The translations under genes and the position numbers were made by a program. Below the pieces are notes generated by a model, which saw nothing but the letters and a program-made list of their open reading frames with translations, made no database searches and was not told the origin of the DNA. Of a stretch of 23,131 bases of DNA, positions 1 to 7,435 are shown in pieces (the first letter of the stretch is position 1; each line of letters opens with the position of its first letter). The stretch lies in contig CAXAVJ010000055.1 in assembly GCA_963972065.1 (NCBI GenBank), positions 1 to 23,131 on the forward strand, given 5' to 3'. The DNA is from UBA1479 sp963972065 (GTDB lineage Bacteria > Pseudomonadota > Alphaproteobacteria > Rhodospirillales > Casp-alpha2).

Positions 1-1840
1 TGACCAGCATCAGGTCGGCCATTTCGTCGACCACGACGACGATGAAGGGCAGGGGGTCGGTGCCCAGCGCCTGATCCTCGAACACGGGCCGGCCTTCGGC
101 GTCGAACCCGGTCTGCACCCGGCGCGACAGCACCTCGCCCTTTTTCTTGGCTTCCTGCAGGCGGGCGTTATAGCCCTCGATGTTGCGCACGCCCAGTTGC
201 GACATGGCGCGGTAGCGCTCTTCCATCTCGCGCACGGTCCATTTCAGGGCCACGACCGCCTTTTTCGGGTCCGTAACGACCGGCGTCAGCAAGTGCGGAA
301 TGCCTTCGTAGACCGACAGTTCCAGCATCTTGGGGTCGATCATGATGAAGCGGCATTGCTCGGGTGACAGGCGATAAAGCAGCGACAGCACCATGGCGTT
401 CATGCCGACGGACTTGCCCGACCCGGTGGTCCCGGCGATCAGCAGGTGCGGCATGGTCGCCAGATCGGCGATGATCGGCCCACCGCCGATGTCCTTGCCC
501 AGGGTCAGCGGCAGCTTGGCCTTGGTCCGCTCGAAGGTCTGCGAGGCCAGAAGTTCGCGCAGGTAGACCGATTCCCGGTCGGCGTTGGGCAGCTCGATCC
601 CGATCACGCTGCGCCCCGGGACCACGGCGATGCGCACGCTGATCGCCGACATGGAGCGCGCGATGTCGTCGGACAGGCCGACCACGCGCGACGTTTTGGT
701 GCCCGGTGCGGGCTCCAACTCGTACAGGGTGACCACGGGGCCCGGGCGAACCTTGACGATCTCGCCCTTGACGCCGAAATCCTCAAGCACGGAGGCCAGA
801 TACTGCGCGTTCTGGGCCAGTTTGTCGGGATCATGGGCCGGGCCCTGGATCACGTCGGGGCCGCCCAGCAGGTCCAACGTCGGCGCCCGGTAGGTGCCGT
901 CGCCACCCAGGTCGAGCGAGCGCTGGCGGTTGGCGGTCTTGGATTCCTTGGGCTTGGCGGCGGGCGGTTCGATCAGCGCCTTTTTCGATTTCGCGGCCTT
1001 GCGGTCGCGGGCCCGGGCGATCAGGCCCTTTTTGTCCGATTTGGTGTCGCTGTCGACGGCGGCGCGGGTGCGCACGGCGGGCATTTCGGCCGGTGCGATG
1101 GGATCAATGTCGTCCAGGACGTCGGCGGCGATCGGGCCGTCGAGGTCGAGGGGGTCGGCGCTGCGCATCCGGCGGAATGTGTCGGTGGTCCAAAGCACGC
1201 CGGCGCGTAGTCCCAGGAAGATGCCGATAACGGCACCGGCCAGGGCACGCAGGCCGGTCAGCCAATCGCGCCGGGAAAACCCGAGGGCGCAGATGAAGGC
1301 GAGGGTGCCGATGACGGCGGCGGCGCTGCCCAGCCATTCGCTGTGGAGGGCGACGGGCACCTGGGCCAGCAGCCGGGCCAGGCCGTCGAAGGCCAAGCCG
1401 CCGACGGTCCCGCCCAGCCCGGTGGCGAGCGGCCAGGTGTCCGGCCGGTCGAGGGGCGCCATGGCCAGGGTCAGGGTGACCAGGGCGATCAGAAGAAACA
1501 GCAGGCGCAGGGCCAGGCCCGAAAGCGCGCGTTGACGCAGCAGGGTCCAGCCCCAGGCCAAGGCGACCAGCGGCAGCAGCACGGCGACCACGCCGAAAAT
1601 CTGCAAGCCCAGGTCGGCGGTGACGGCGCCGGGGCGGCCCAACAGGTTCTGGACCGGGGCCCCCGTGGCCGTGTTCAGGGACGGGTCGCCCGCATGAAAG
1701 GTGAACAGCGCGACACCCGCGGCCGCGCCGGCGGCGATCAGGGTCATGCCGGTGACCTCGGCCAGGCGGCGGCGCACGAACGCCCCCGTCCCTTGCGGGA
1801 ACAGGTTGACCAGGCCGGAGGTTTGTTGTGACGCTGCCAT
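1..1840 (-). CDS. ftsK: DNA translocase FtsK, C-terminus cut off by window edge
   Basis: Septum-anchored, ATP-driven hexameric DNA pump that clears and aligns chromosome termini during division. About 613 codons are visible; the end of the motor and the DNA-reading gamma domain lie beyond the left edge. The N-terminus (MAASQQTSGLVNLF) is followed by four to five hydrophobic segments within about residues 25-230, the usual FtsK membrane anchor, then a charged Lys/Arg/Ala-rich linker. The motor follows with Walker A GTTGSGKS near residues 470-477 and a Walker B-type stretch VVVVDEMADLM just before the edge. The ATG at 1838-1840 is the only sensible start but has no clear Shine-Dalgarno sequence. 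It lies 24 bp after the aminotransferase stop on the same strand, so co-transcription is likely. The frame is open to the edge, and large opposite-strand frames here are GC-bias shadows. Confidence 0.96.
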   Translation of the reverse strand, partial: MAASQQTSGLVNLFPQGTGAFVRRRLAEVTGMTLIAAGAAAGVALFTFHAGDPSLNTATGAPVQNLLGRPGAVTADLGLQIFGVVAVLLPLVALAWGWTLLRQRALSGLALRLLFLLIALVTLTLAMAPLDRPDTWPLATGLGGTVGGLAFDGLARLLAQVPVALHSEWLGSAAAVIGTLAFICALGFSRRDWLTGLRALAGAVIGIFLGLRAGVLWTTDTFRRMRSADPLDLDGPIAADVLDDIDPIAPAEMPAVRTRAAVDSDTKSDKKGLIARARDRKAAKSKKALIEPPAAKPKESKTANRQRSLDLGGDGTYRAPTLDLLGGPDVIQGPAHDPDKLAQNAQYLASVLEDFGVKGEIVKVRPGPVVTLYELEPAPGTKTSRVVGLSDDIARSMSAISVRIAVVPGRSVIGIELPNADRESVYLRELLASQTFERTKAKLPLTLGKDIGGGPIIADLATMPHLLIAGTTGSGKSVGMNAMVLSLLYRLSPEQCRFIMIDPKMLELSVYEGIPHLLTPVVTDPKKAVVALKWTVREMEERYRAMSQLGVRNIEGYNARLQEAKKKGEVLSRRVQTGFDAEGRPVFEDQALGTDPLPFIVVVVDEMADLMLV

Positions 1841-1857
1841 AAGCGGCTTCTAAGTTA

Positions 1858-1893
1858 TTAAGGTTTACAAGACCTTAACAAGACGTCTTAAGG
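1858..1893 (-). other. Overlapping inverted repeats at aminotransferase/ftsK junction
   Basis: Three arms of one sequence lie across the aminotransferase stop codon: TTAAGGT (1858-1864), ACCTTAA (1872-1878) and TTAAGG (1888-1893). The middle arm can pair perfectly with either neighbour, giving two mutually exclusive small hairpins in the transcript. There is no U-tract, so this is not a standard terminator. It could affect translation or mRNA stability of ftsK, whose start lacks a clear ribosome site. The inverted repeats are seen directly; any role is inference. Confidence 0.4.
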
Positions 1894-3055
1894 CAGTCTC
1901 TATGGTTTTTTGCTGATGGACCAGAGCGACCCGAATAAAGGCCTGCCCGGGGTTGCTGCCGTCGGCCATGGTCTCGCTCATATAGGCCCCGGGCAAAACA
2001 CGGATTGCCGCGTCTTTCCAAAGCTTTAGAGCCGCATCTTCACCATTACCCACATCCAGCCAAAGGAAGAAACCGCCGGCCGGTCGGCGGAATCCGAAAC
2101 GCTCGCCGATGATCTCCGCCGCCGTGTTGATGAGGCCCTGATAGGCGGTGCGGTAGCGAAAAGCGTCCGAATCGTCGGACCACAACCGGGCCGAGGCATA
2201 AAGCGCGGGGTGCGGCATCTGTGGCCCCAGATAGTTGCGCAGCATGCGATAGCGCTTGATCAGGTCCGGGTCCCCGGCGACGAAGCCCGACCGCATGCCG
2301 GGTGCCGACGAGCGTTTGGACAGGGAATGGAACACCAGCACGTTGGTGAATTTGCCGTCGAGGCCGGCTGAGGCTTCCAGCGCGCCCGCCGGCGGAAAGG
2401 CGTCATAGATTTCCGCGTAACATTCGTCGACGACCAGCACGAAATCATGGCGCCGGGCCAGGATGATGGCGTCCATCAACAGGCCCATGGACGCCACGCC
2501 GCCCTGCGGATTGCCCGGCGAGCATAGATAGAACAGGGCCGTGCGGGCCCAATCGGCCTCGGTCATCTGGGCCAGGTCGGGCATGAAGCCGGTTTCGGCG
2601 GTCGCCGGCAGGTGGCGACTCTCCGCGCCGGAAAACACGGCGGCGGCCATGTAGGTATGGAAACAGGGGTTGGGCATGACCACCAACGGCGTTTGCCCGG
2701 CCTTTTGCGGCGGCACGACCAGATTGGCGACCAGGGCCAGGCCCTCGCGGGTGCCGACCACGGGCAGGACATGGCGCTCCGGGTCGAGCACGTCGGGGCC
2801 CAGGCCGTAGCGGCGGCCGAGGAATCCGGCCGCGGCCTTGCGGAAATCCGGGTTGCCGTCGGTTTGCGGATAGCGGCCCCAAAGGCCGGCCTTGTCGGCC
2901 ATGGTCTCGGCGATGGCGGGGGGCGGATCGAAGGTCGGATCGCCGACCGCCAGGGAAATCGGGTCCAGTCCTGCCGCCGGGGTGTGGGGGTCCAGAAGAT
3001 TGCGCAGGCGGTCGAAGGGATAGACCGGCAGCGCGTCGTATCGCGGGTTCAGCAT
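1865..3055 (-). CDS. dapC: PLP-dependent aminotransferase, DapC-like
   Basis: Fold-type I (class I/II) aminotransferase of 396 residues, the usual size. Sequence features are the N-terminal SLAVGDPTFDPPP segment, the central CSPGNPQGG motif, the D-x-CYAEIY block and the PLP-binding lysine K247 in HSLSKRSSAPGMRSGF. The SLSKRS...PGLRSGFVAGD-type active-site stretch is typical of the N-succinyldiaminopimelate aminotransferase (DapC) subgroup, which would place it in lysine and meso-diaminopimelate (peptidoglycan) synthesis. Substrate cannot be read with certainty from the sequence; a related amino-acid aminotransferase is the alternative. The ATG at 3055 begins MLNPRYDALPVYPF, a normal family start. 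No Shine-Dalgarno sequence precedes it, but a TATAGA hexamer lies only 9-14 nt upstream, so a leaderless mRNA is possible. ftsK follows after 24 bp. The amtB terminator separates it from the gene upstream. Confidence 0.85.
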   Translation of the reverse strand: MLNPRYDALPVYPFDRLRNLLDPHTPAAGLDPISLAVGDPTFDPPPAIAETMADKAGLWGRYPQTDGNPDFRKAAAGFLGRRYGLGPDVLDPERHVLPVVGTREGLALVANLVVPPQKAGQTPLVVMPNPCFHTYMAAAVFSGAESRHLPATAETGFMPDLAQMTEADWARTALFYLCSPGNPQGGVASMGLLMDAIILARRHDFVLVVDECYAEIYDAFPPAGALEASAGLDGKFTNVLVFHSLSKRSSAPGMRSGFVAGDPDLIKRYRMLRNYLGPQMPHPALYASARLWSDDSDAFRYRTAYQGLINTAAEIIGERFGFRRPAGGFFLWLDVGNGEDAALKLWKDAAIRVLPGAYMSETMADGSNPGQAFIRVALVHQQKTIETALRRLVKVL

Positions 3056-3111
3056 GACCGGAGTCTATATCCCGCCCCCGTGCGAACAAAGGCCGGTGAT
3101 GCGAGAACAGA

Positions 3112-3148
3112 CAAAAAAAGAGGGCCGGAAGACAGTGTCTTCCGGCCC
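3112..3148 (-). terminator. Intrinsic terminator of glnK-amtB
   Basis: Perfect 13-bp inverted repeat, GGGCCGGAAGACA (3122-3134) and TGTCTTCCGGCCC (3136-3148), with one central base, so the real loop is 3-5 nt. Read on the minus strand it is followed at once by TCTTTTTTTG (3111-3120). It lies 25 bp after the amtB stop and is a textbook Rho-independent terminator. It insulates the downstream aminotransferase-ftsK unit. Confidence 0.93.
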
Positions 3149-3172
3149 CATAGGGGAGTCGTGGAGGAGAGA

Positions 3173-4534
3173 TTAGATGGTCTGAGATCCGCGGAATTCG
3201 GGATAAGCCTCGAGACCGCATTCGGCCATGTCGAGACCCTGTTCCTCTTCTTCCGGCGACACCCGGACCCCACCCATGACCATCTTCAGGACGAACCAGA
3301 GAAGGGCGGAGGTGACGATCACGAAGATGCCGATGGAAACGACACCCACGGCCTGCGTGTAGAAGGACGCGTCGGCGTTGGACAGCGGTACCGCCATGGT
3401 GCCCCAGATGCCGGCCACGAGGTGGACCGGAATGGCGCCCACGACGTCGTCGATCTTCAGCTTGTCGAGCAGCGGCACGAAGACCACCACCAACACGCCG
3501 CCAACGGCACCGATGATCGCCGACAGACCCAGGGAGGGCGTGTCCGGACCGGCGGTGATCGACACCAGACCGGCCAGAGCGCCGTTCAGCGCCATGGTCA
3601 GATCGACCTTCTTGTAGATCAGCTGGGTCAGGACGATGGCGGCCAGAACCCCGCCGGCGGCGGCGATGTTGGTGTTGATGTAGATGTTGGAGATCGCGAT
3701 GGCGTCAGCCGCCGAGCCCATGGCGAGCTGGGAGCCGCCGTTGAACCCGAACCAACCGAGCCACAGGATGAACGTGCCCAGCGTGGCGAGCGGCAGATTG
3801 GCGCCCGGCATCGGCTTGACGGTGCCGTCGGCGCCGTACTTGCCCTTGCGGGCCCCGATGATGATGGCACCGGTCAAGGCCGCCCAGCCGCCCACGGAGT
3901 GGACCAGGGTGGAGCCGGCGAAATCGGCGAAGCCCATTTCGGACAGCCAGCCACCGCCCCACTGCCAGGAACCCTGGATCGGGTAGATGATGCCCGTCAG
4001 GACGACCGTGAAGGCCAGGAAGGCCCACAACTTGACGCGTTCGGCCACGGTCCCGGAAACGATCGAGGCCGCGGTCGCGACGAACACCAGCTGGAAGAAG
4101 AAGTCGGAGGCCGCGGAATAGCCGACGGCGCCGTCACCGACGAATTTGCCGGCGGCGGCCGCGCTGTCGTCCTGGCCCCACAGGGAGAAGGAGCCCATGA
4201 AGCCGCCGTCCACACCCGAATACATCAGGTTGTAGCCGATCAGGTAGTACATGATCGAGGCGATGGAGAACAAGGCGACGTTCTTCAGGCACTGCATGGC
4301 GGTGTTCTTGGTCCGCACCAGGCCGGCTTCGAGCATGGAGAAGCCCGCGGCCATCCACATGACCAGGAAACCGTGCACCAGGAACGAGAAGGTGTTGAAG
4401 ACGAACTGAGATTCACCGGGAACCTCGGCATGAGCCGCGCCGGACATCACCAGCAGCAGCATCGCCGCTCCGACCACGCCGGCCAACCGCGCGACGCCTT
4501 TGGAAAGCGTATGTTTCAGATTTTCAATAAGCAT
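3173..4534 (-). CDS. amtB: Ammonium transporter AmtB
   Basis: Inner-membrane ammonium channel of the Amt/Mep/Rh family, 453 residues. It starts with a cleavable signal peptide (hydrophobic core, ending SGAAHA/EVPGE), then eleven expected membrane spans. The twin pore histidines are visible as H212 (STLVHSVGGWAAL) and H371 (IPVHLVAGIWG), and the conserved MLEAGLVRTKN and LGWFGFNGGS blocks are intact. The C-terminal tail (EEEEQGLDMAECG) is the cytoplasmic end contacted by GlnK. A strong AGGAGG lies 10 nt before the ATG. It follows glnK by 12 bp on the same strand, the classic arrangement in which GlnK plugs the channel when ammonium is plentiful. A strong intrinsic terminator follows the stop. 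Confidence 0.97.
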   Translation of the reverse strand: MLIENLKHTLSKGVARLAGVVGAAMLLLVMSGAAHAEVPGESQFVFNTFSFLVHGFLVMWMAAGFSMLEAGLVRTKNTAMQCLKNVALFSIASIMYYLIGYNLMYSGVDGGFMGSFSLWGQDDSAAAAGKFVGDGAVGYSAASDFFFQLVFVATAASIVSGTVAERVKLWAFLAFTVVLTGIIYPIQGSWQWGGGWLSEMGFADFAGSTLVHSVGGWAALTGAIIIGARKGKYGADGTVKPMPGANLPLATLGTFILWLGWFGFNGGSQLAMGSAADAIAISNIYINTNIAAAGGVLAAIVLTQLIYKKVDLTMALNGALAGLVSITAGPDTPSLGLSAIIGAVGGVLVVVFVPLLDKLKIDDVVGAIPVHLVAGIWGTMAVPLSNADASFYTQAVGVVSIGIFVIVTSALLWFVLKMVMGGVRVSPEEEEQGLDMAECGLEAYPEFRGSQTI

Positions 4535-4546
4535 TTGGAAAACCTC

Positions 4547-4885
4547 CTAAAGGGCATCCGCGCCGGATTCGCCCGTGCGGATCCGCACGGCCTGTTCAAG
4601 CGAGTAGACGAAAACCTTGCCGTCGCCGATCTTGCCGGTTTGGGCGGTTTTCTGAATGGTTTCGACGATGGAAGCGACGAGGTCGTCCTTTACGGCGATC
4701 TCGAGCTTCACTTTCGGCAGGAAGTTCACCATGTATTCGGCGCCGCGGTAGATTTCCGCCTGCCCCTTCTGGCGTCCGAAGCCCTTGACCTCGCTGACGG
4801 TCATACCTTCGACGCCTAGGGGCGTCAGGGCCTCTCGAACCTCCTCCAACTTAAACGGCTTGATAACGGCCATGATCAGCTTCAT
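4547..4885 (-). CDS. glnK: Nitrogen regulatory protein P-II (GlnK)
   Basis: Trimeric PII signal protein, 112 residues, that senses 2-oxoglutarate, ATP and ADP and gates AmtB. The start is placed at MKLIMAVIKPFKLEEV (ATG 4883-4885), which matches the family N-terminus exactly and has AAAGGA about 9 nt upstream; the frame stays open to an earlier ATG at 5020, but that 45-residue extension has no PII character. The T-loop carries the uridylylation tyrosine Y51 (RGAEYMVNFLPK) and the B-loop TGKIGDGKVFV is intact, so binding and modification should be normal. GlnB cannot be excluded by sequence, but the amtB linkage supports GlnK. Upstream is a candidate sigma-54 element, consistent with nitrogen control through NtrC. 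Confidence 0.95.
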   Translation of the reverse strand: MKLIMAVIKPFKLEEVREALTPLGVEGMTVSEVKGFGRQKGQAEIYRGAEYMVNFLPKVKLEIAVKDDLVASIVETIQKTAQTGKIGDGKVFVYSLEQAVRIRTGESGADAL

Positions 4886-5233
4886 TTCGGTAATCCTTTC
4901 CGCTTTTTGGCCACGTCCCGGACGGGCGACCGAAAACTCCAGCGCCCGTCGATGGTAATGTGCCGGACCCCATGGCCCGATTTCGCAGCGCACAATTTCA
5001 AGAACCGTGCCGGAATTCATACAAGTTGTTTTATTGTTTAATATCAGCCCCTTAAGGAGTCTGGGGTTGCTGGAAAGATGAATATTGATGCATATAATTT
5101 GATCAAAAAACCTTATTTGCTTATTTATTGATCATTTTCGGTCTCTGGACATTCCGCGCCGGCGGGGTGATTCTTGGCCGCAAGGCGGGCGGGCACTTTC
5201 CGGCGCCCAACGGCAGCGGCAAAGGCGTATTTC
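4886..5233. other. Divergent intergenic region glnK / ubiH-like gene
   Basis: No gene is seen in these 348 bases. The half near glnK is GC-rich; about 5021-5140 is strikingly AT-rich for this genome and contains a TATAAT (5093-5098, plus strand), a TTGATCAA palindrome (5099-5106) and a second TGATCA (5129-5134). The TATAAT could serve the plus-strand hydroxylase gene, but no well-spaced -35 is visible: TTGCTG at 5067-5072 is 20 bp away. Confidence 0.6.
4997..5011 (-). promoter_or_regulatory. Candidate sigma-54 promoter for glnK-amtB
   Basis: On the minus strand the sequence reads GGCACG-GTTC-TTGAA. The -24 half matches the RpoN consensus (TGGCACG) from GG onward and the spacing to the -12 half is right, but the -12 GC is GA. 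It lies about 110 nt upstream of the glnK ATG, a plausible position for an NtrC-activated promoter. No convincing NtrC site (TGCACC-N5-GGTGCA) was found. Confidence 0.35.
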
Positions 5234-6514
5234 ATGACCCGCAATGGGCAGATGACGACCGACAGGGCGACGGACGGCGGAACGGCCGACGTCTTGGCGG
5301 ATGTGGCGATTGTCGGCGGCGGTCTGGTCGGCGGCACCCTCGCCGTGCTGCTGGCGAACGCCGGGTTCTCCGTCACCCTGGTCGACCGCGCCGATCCGGC
5401 GGCCGGGCTCGACGCCGGGTTCGACGGCCGCGCCTCGGCCATCGCGCTGGCAACCCACCGGGTGCTGGTGGCGGCGGGCCTGTGGGACCATCTGGGTCCC
5501 CGGTCCTCGCCGATCCAGGACATCCGGGTCGCCGATGCGGGCTCCCTGCTGTTCCTGCATTACGACCATAGCCTGGTCGGCGACGCCCCCTTCGGCTACA
5601 TGATCGAAAACCGTCATCTGCGCCGCGCCCTTTATGACGCGCAGCGCGCGGCCGGCAACCTGACCGTCGTGGCCCCCGCCGGGATTGCGGCCATGGACCT
5701 GGAACCCACCGGCGCCCGGTTGACGCTTGCCGACGGGCGGACCCTGGGGGCCCGCCTGATCGTCGGCGCCGACGGCCGCGCGTCGCGGACCCGTACCTGG
5801 GCCGGCATCCGCACCACGGGATGGGATTACAGCCAGACGGGGATCGTCTGCACGGTCGATCACGAACGGCCTCACGGGTTTGTCGCCCATGAACATTTCC
5901 TGGCCGCCGGGCCCTTCGCGATCCTGCCGATCAAGGGGGAAACAGGCCGCGAACAGCACCAGTCGTCCCTGGTGTGGACGGAACGGGACGCCCTGGCCCC
6001 GGCCCTGATGGCGCTTTCCGACGACGATTTCCTGGCCGAACTGGCACTCCGCTTCGGTGACTTCCTGGGCTCCCTGGCCCTGGTCGGCCCGCGCTGGAGC
6101 TATCCGCTGTCCCTGTTGGTTGCCGAGCGCGCCACGGCCCCCCGCTTCGCGCTGGCCGGTGACGCCCTGCACGGCATGCATCCGATCGCCGGTCAGGGCC
6201 TGAACATGGGCCTGCGCGATGTCGCGGTCCTGGCCGAGGTGTTGGCCGATGCCAAGGGGCTGGGCCTCGACCTGGGGTCGCCCGCGGTGCTCGAGGATTA
6301 TGAGCGCGGCCGCCGCTTCGACAATTCCCTGATGCTGGGGATGACCGACGCCCTCAACCGCCTGTTCTCCAACGCCGTGCCGCCGCTGCGTCTGGCCCGG
6401 GATCTGGGTTTGGGCGCGGTCAACGCCCTGCCCGAGTTGAAAAAGCTGTTCATGCGCCATGCCATGGGCGAGGTCGGTAACCTGCCGCGCCTGATGCGGG
6501 GCGAAACGCTGTAG
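5234..6514 (+). CDS. UbiH/UbiF/COQ6-family FAD-dependent hydroxylase
   Basis: Flavin monooxygenase of the ubiquinone-ring hydroxylase family, 426 residues, expected to use O2 and NAD(P)H on polyprenylphenol intermediates at the inner membrane. The three family motifs are visible: dinucleotide-binding GGGLVGG near residues 28-34, the DG motif VGADGRAS near residue 175, and the FAD-ribityl motif GDALHGMHPIAGQGLNMG beginning near residue 309. The start at ATG 5234 (MTRNGQMTTD) has AAAGG 8 nt upstream; ATG 5252 is an alternative, and the frame extends to an ATG at 5174 without family similarity. Which ring carbon it hydroxylates (UbiH, UbiI, UbiF or alphaproteobacterial UbiL type) cannot be read from sequence, so no symbol is given. 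A stem-loop follows the stop. Confidence 0.88.
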   Translation: MTRNGQMTTDRATDGGTADVLADVAIVGGGLVGGTLAVLLANAGFSVTLVDRADPAAGLDAGFDGRASAIALATHRVLVAAGLWDHLGPRSSPIQDIRVADAGSLLFLHYDHSLVGDAPFGYMIENRHLRRALYDAQRAAGNLTVVAPAGIAAMDLEPTGARLTLADGRTLGARLIVGADGRASRTRTWAGIRTTGWDYSQTGIVCTVDHERPHGFVAHEHFLAAGPFAILPIKGETGREQHQSSLVWTERDALAPALMALSDDDFLAELALRFGDFLGSLALVGPRWSYPLSLLVAERATAPRFALAGDALHGMHPIAGQGLNMGLRDVAVLAEVLADAKGLGLDLGSPAVLEDYERGRRFDNSLMLGMTDALNRLFSNAVPPLRLARDLGLGAVNALPELKKLFMRHAMGEVGNLPRLMRGETL

Positions 6515-6541
6515 GCGCCGGTTGATCCAGATCACCGCGCC
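6514..6541 (+). promoter_or_regulatory. FNR/FixK-like box inside a post-ubiH stem-loop
   Basis: TTGATCCAGATCAC (6522-6535) matches the FNR/FixK consensus TTGAT-N4-ATCAA at nine of ten positions. Its centre (6528.5) lies 41.5 bp before 6570, and a TATCAA hexamer at 6558-6563 sits where the -10 of that class II promoter should be. The same bases are the top of an imperfect 11-bp hairpin (GGCG...CGCC, 6514-6541) directly after the hydroxylase stop, so a structural explanation competes. Confidence 0.35.
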
Positions 6542-6670
6542 GGCGCGGCGGAGGGCCTATCAAAGGGCTGCCCGCCGGCCCGGACGCAACGTTTGACGGA
6601 CCCCGCGGAAGCATTTAACAGAAGAGCCCGGCCCGCAGCGGGGCTGCGCTAGACGAAAATGGACGGCACC

Positions 6671-7330
6671 ATGACCACTCCCTCCGCCAATACGGCGCGG
6701 CTTCAGGCCAGCCTGGACAGTTGCGAAACGCGGCGGGAGCCGTTTTCCCACTGGCTGCTTGACGACGTGTTCACGGACGAGGTGGTGGAAGGCCTCCGCG
6801 CCCTACCGTTTGACGCGCCCCGGGTCGAATATACAAAGGGGGCCCGCGCCGCCAACAACGACAGCCGCAGTTATTTCGATCCGGGCCGCCGCGCCGAATT
6901 CACCGTCTGCGAAGACATCGCCCAGGGTTTTCAGGACCCGGCCACGGTCAAGCGCATCGAAAAGATGTGCGGCATCGACCTCGCGGGCAGTTTCCTGCGC
7001 CTGGAATACGCCCAGGACCGCGACGGTTTCTGGCTGCACCCCCACAAGGACATCTCGGTCAAGAAGCTGAGCCTGCTGGTCTATCTGTCCCAAGCCCCCG
7101 AGGGCGAAGACTGGGGCACGGACATCTATGCCGGGCCCAAGGAAGAAGACTATTTCGGCCCGACCCCGCACCGCAAGAACCGGGCCTTGGTGTTCGTGCC
7201 GGGGGCCGACACCTGGCACGGCTTCCGCCGCAAGCCGATCACCGGCGTGCGCCAGACCCTGATCGTCAATTTCGTCGGCGACGACTGGAACAATACCCAC
7301 GAACTGGCCTTTCCGGGACAGCCGGTCTAG
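6671..7330 (+). CDS. 2-oxoglutarate/Fe(II)-dependent oxygenase
   Basis: Double-stranded beta-helix dioxygenase, 219 residues from this start. The metal triad is visible: His and Asp in HPHKD (H125, D127) and the distal His in DTWHGF (H183), with an Arg in the following KPITGVRQTLIVNF strand as the expected 2-oxoglutarate anchor. The strand LSLLVYLSQ and the RALVFVPG turn are typical of prolyl-4-hydroxylase-like members. The substrate is unknown; protein-residue hydroxylation or small-molecule modification are both possible. The ATG at 6671 is chosen because GGA lies 7 nt upstream; an in-frame ATG at 6659 would add MDGT but has no ribosome site. It stands alone between the ubiquinone hydroxylase and a secreted protein, with a GC-rich hairpin right after its stop. 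Confidence 0.85.
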   Translation: MTTPSANTARLQASLDSCETRREPFSHWLLDDVFTDEVVEGLRALPFDAPRVEYTKGARAANNDSRSYFDPGRRAEFTVCEDIAQGFQDPATVKRIEKMCGIDLAGSFLRLEYAQDRDGFWLHPHKDISVKKLSLLVYLSQAPEGEDWGTDIYAGPKEEDYFGPTPHRKNRALVFVPGADTWHGFRRKPITGVRQTLIVNFVGDDWNNTHELAFPGQPV

Positions 7331-7356
7331 GGCCCGGCGGGCGCAGCGCCCCGGCC
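7331..7356 (+). terminator. GC-rich hairpin after the 2OG oxygenase gene
   Basis: Immediately after the stop codon, GGGCGC and GCGCCC are separated by one base inside a longer imperfect GGCC...GGCC repeat. It would form a very stable stem, but ATTAAAT rather than a U-run follows, so factor-independent termination is uncertain. Confidence 0.35.
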
Positions 7357-7370
7357 ATTAAATCCGCCGC

Positions 7371-7388
7371 CGTCAGGCAGACGTCAGG
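7371..7388. repeat. Tandem CGTCAGG half-sites, 11-bp period
   Basis: CGTCAGG occurs at 7371-7377 and again at 7382-7388, one helical turn apart, about 50-65 bp upstream of the secreted-protein start. Such spacing suits a regulator binding as a head-to-tail dimer. Only two copies are present, so chance is not excluded. Confidence 0.3.
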
Positions 7389-7435
7389 TTCATTCCCCAT
7401 AAGACAGGCGAACTCGGATTAAGGGTGCTCGCCCG

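Noticed and set aside
446..1210. 254-codon plus-strand open frame opposite ftsK
   Set aside because: Antisense shadow of the FtsK frame, which is continuous and carries Walker motifs.
1858..1891. Repeated TTAA boxes considered as CtrA sites (TTAA-N7-TTAA) near ftsK
   Set aside because: Spacings are 13 and 9 bases, not 7, and the repeats are better explained as inverted arms.
2612..4819. 735-codon plus-strand open frame opposite amtB and the aminotransferase
   Set aside because: Its translation is low-complexity and rich in Gly, His, Arg and Asp, with no domain. It lies antisense to clear conserved genes, so it is a GC-bias shadow.
4547..5020. Longer 157-residue version of the PII protein
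   Set aside because: The extra 45 residues are not PII-like; the internal ATG at 4885 has a good ribosome site and the exact family N-terminus.
5132..6535. 467-codon minus-strand open frame opposite the UbiH-like gene
   Set aside because: Gln/Gly/Arg-rich with no recognisable domain; the plus-strand frame has all three flavin-hydroxylase motifs.
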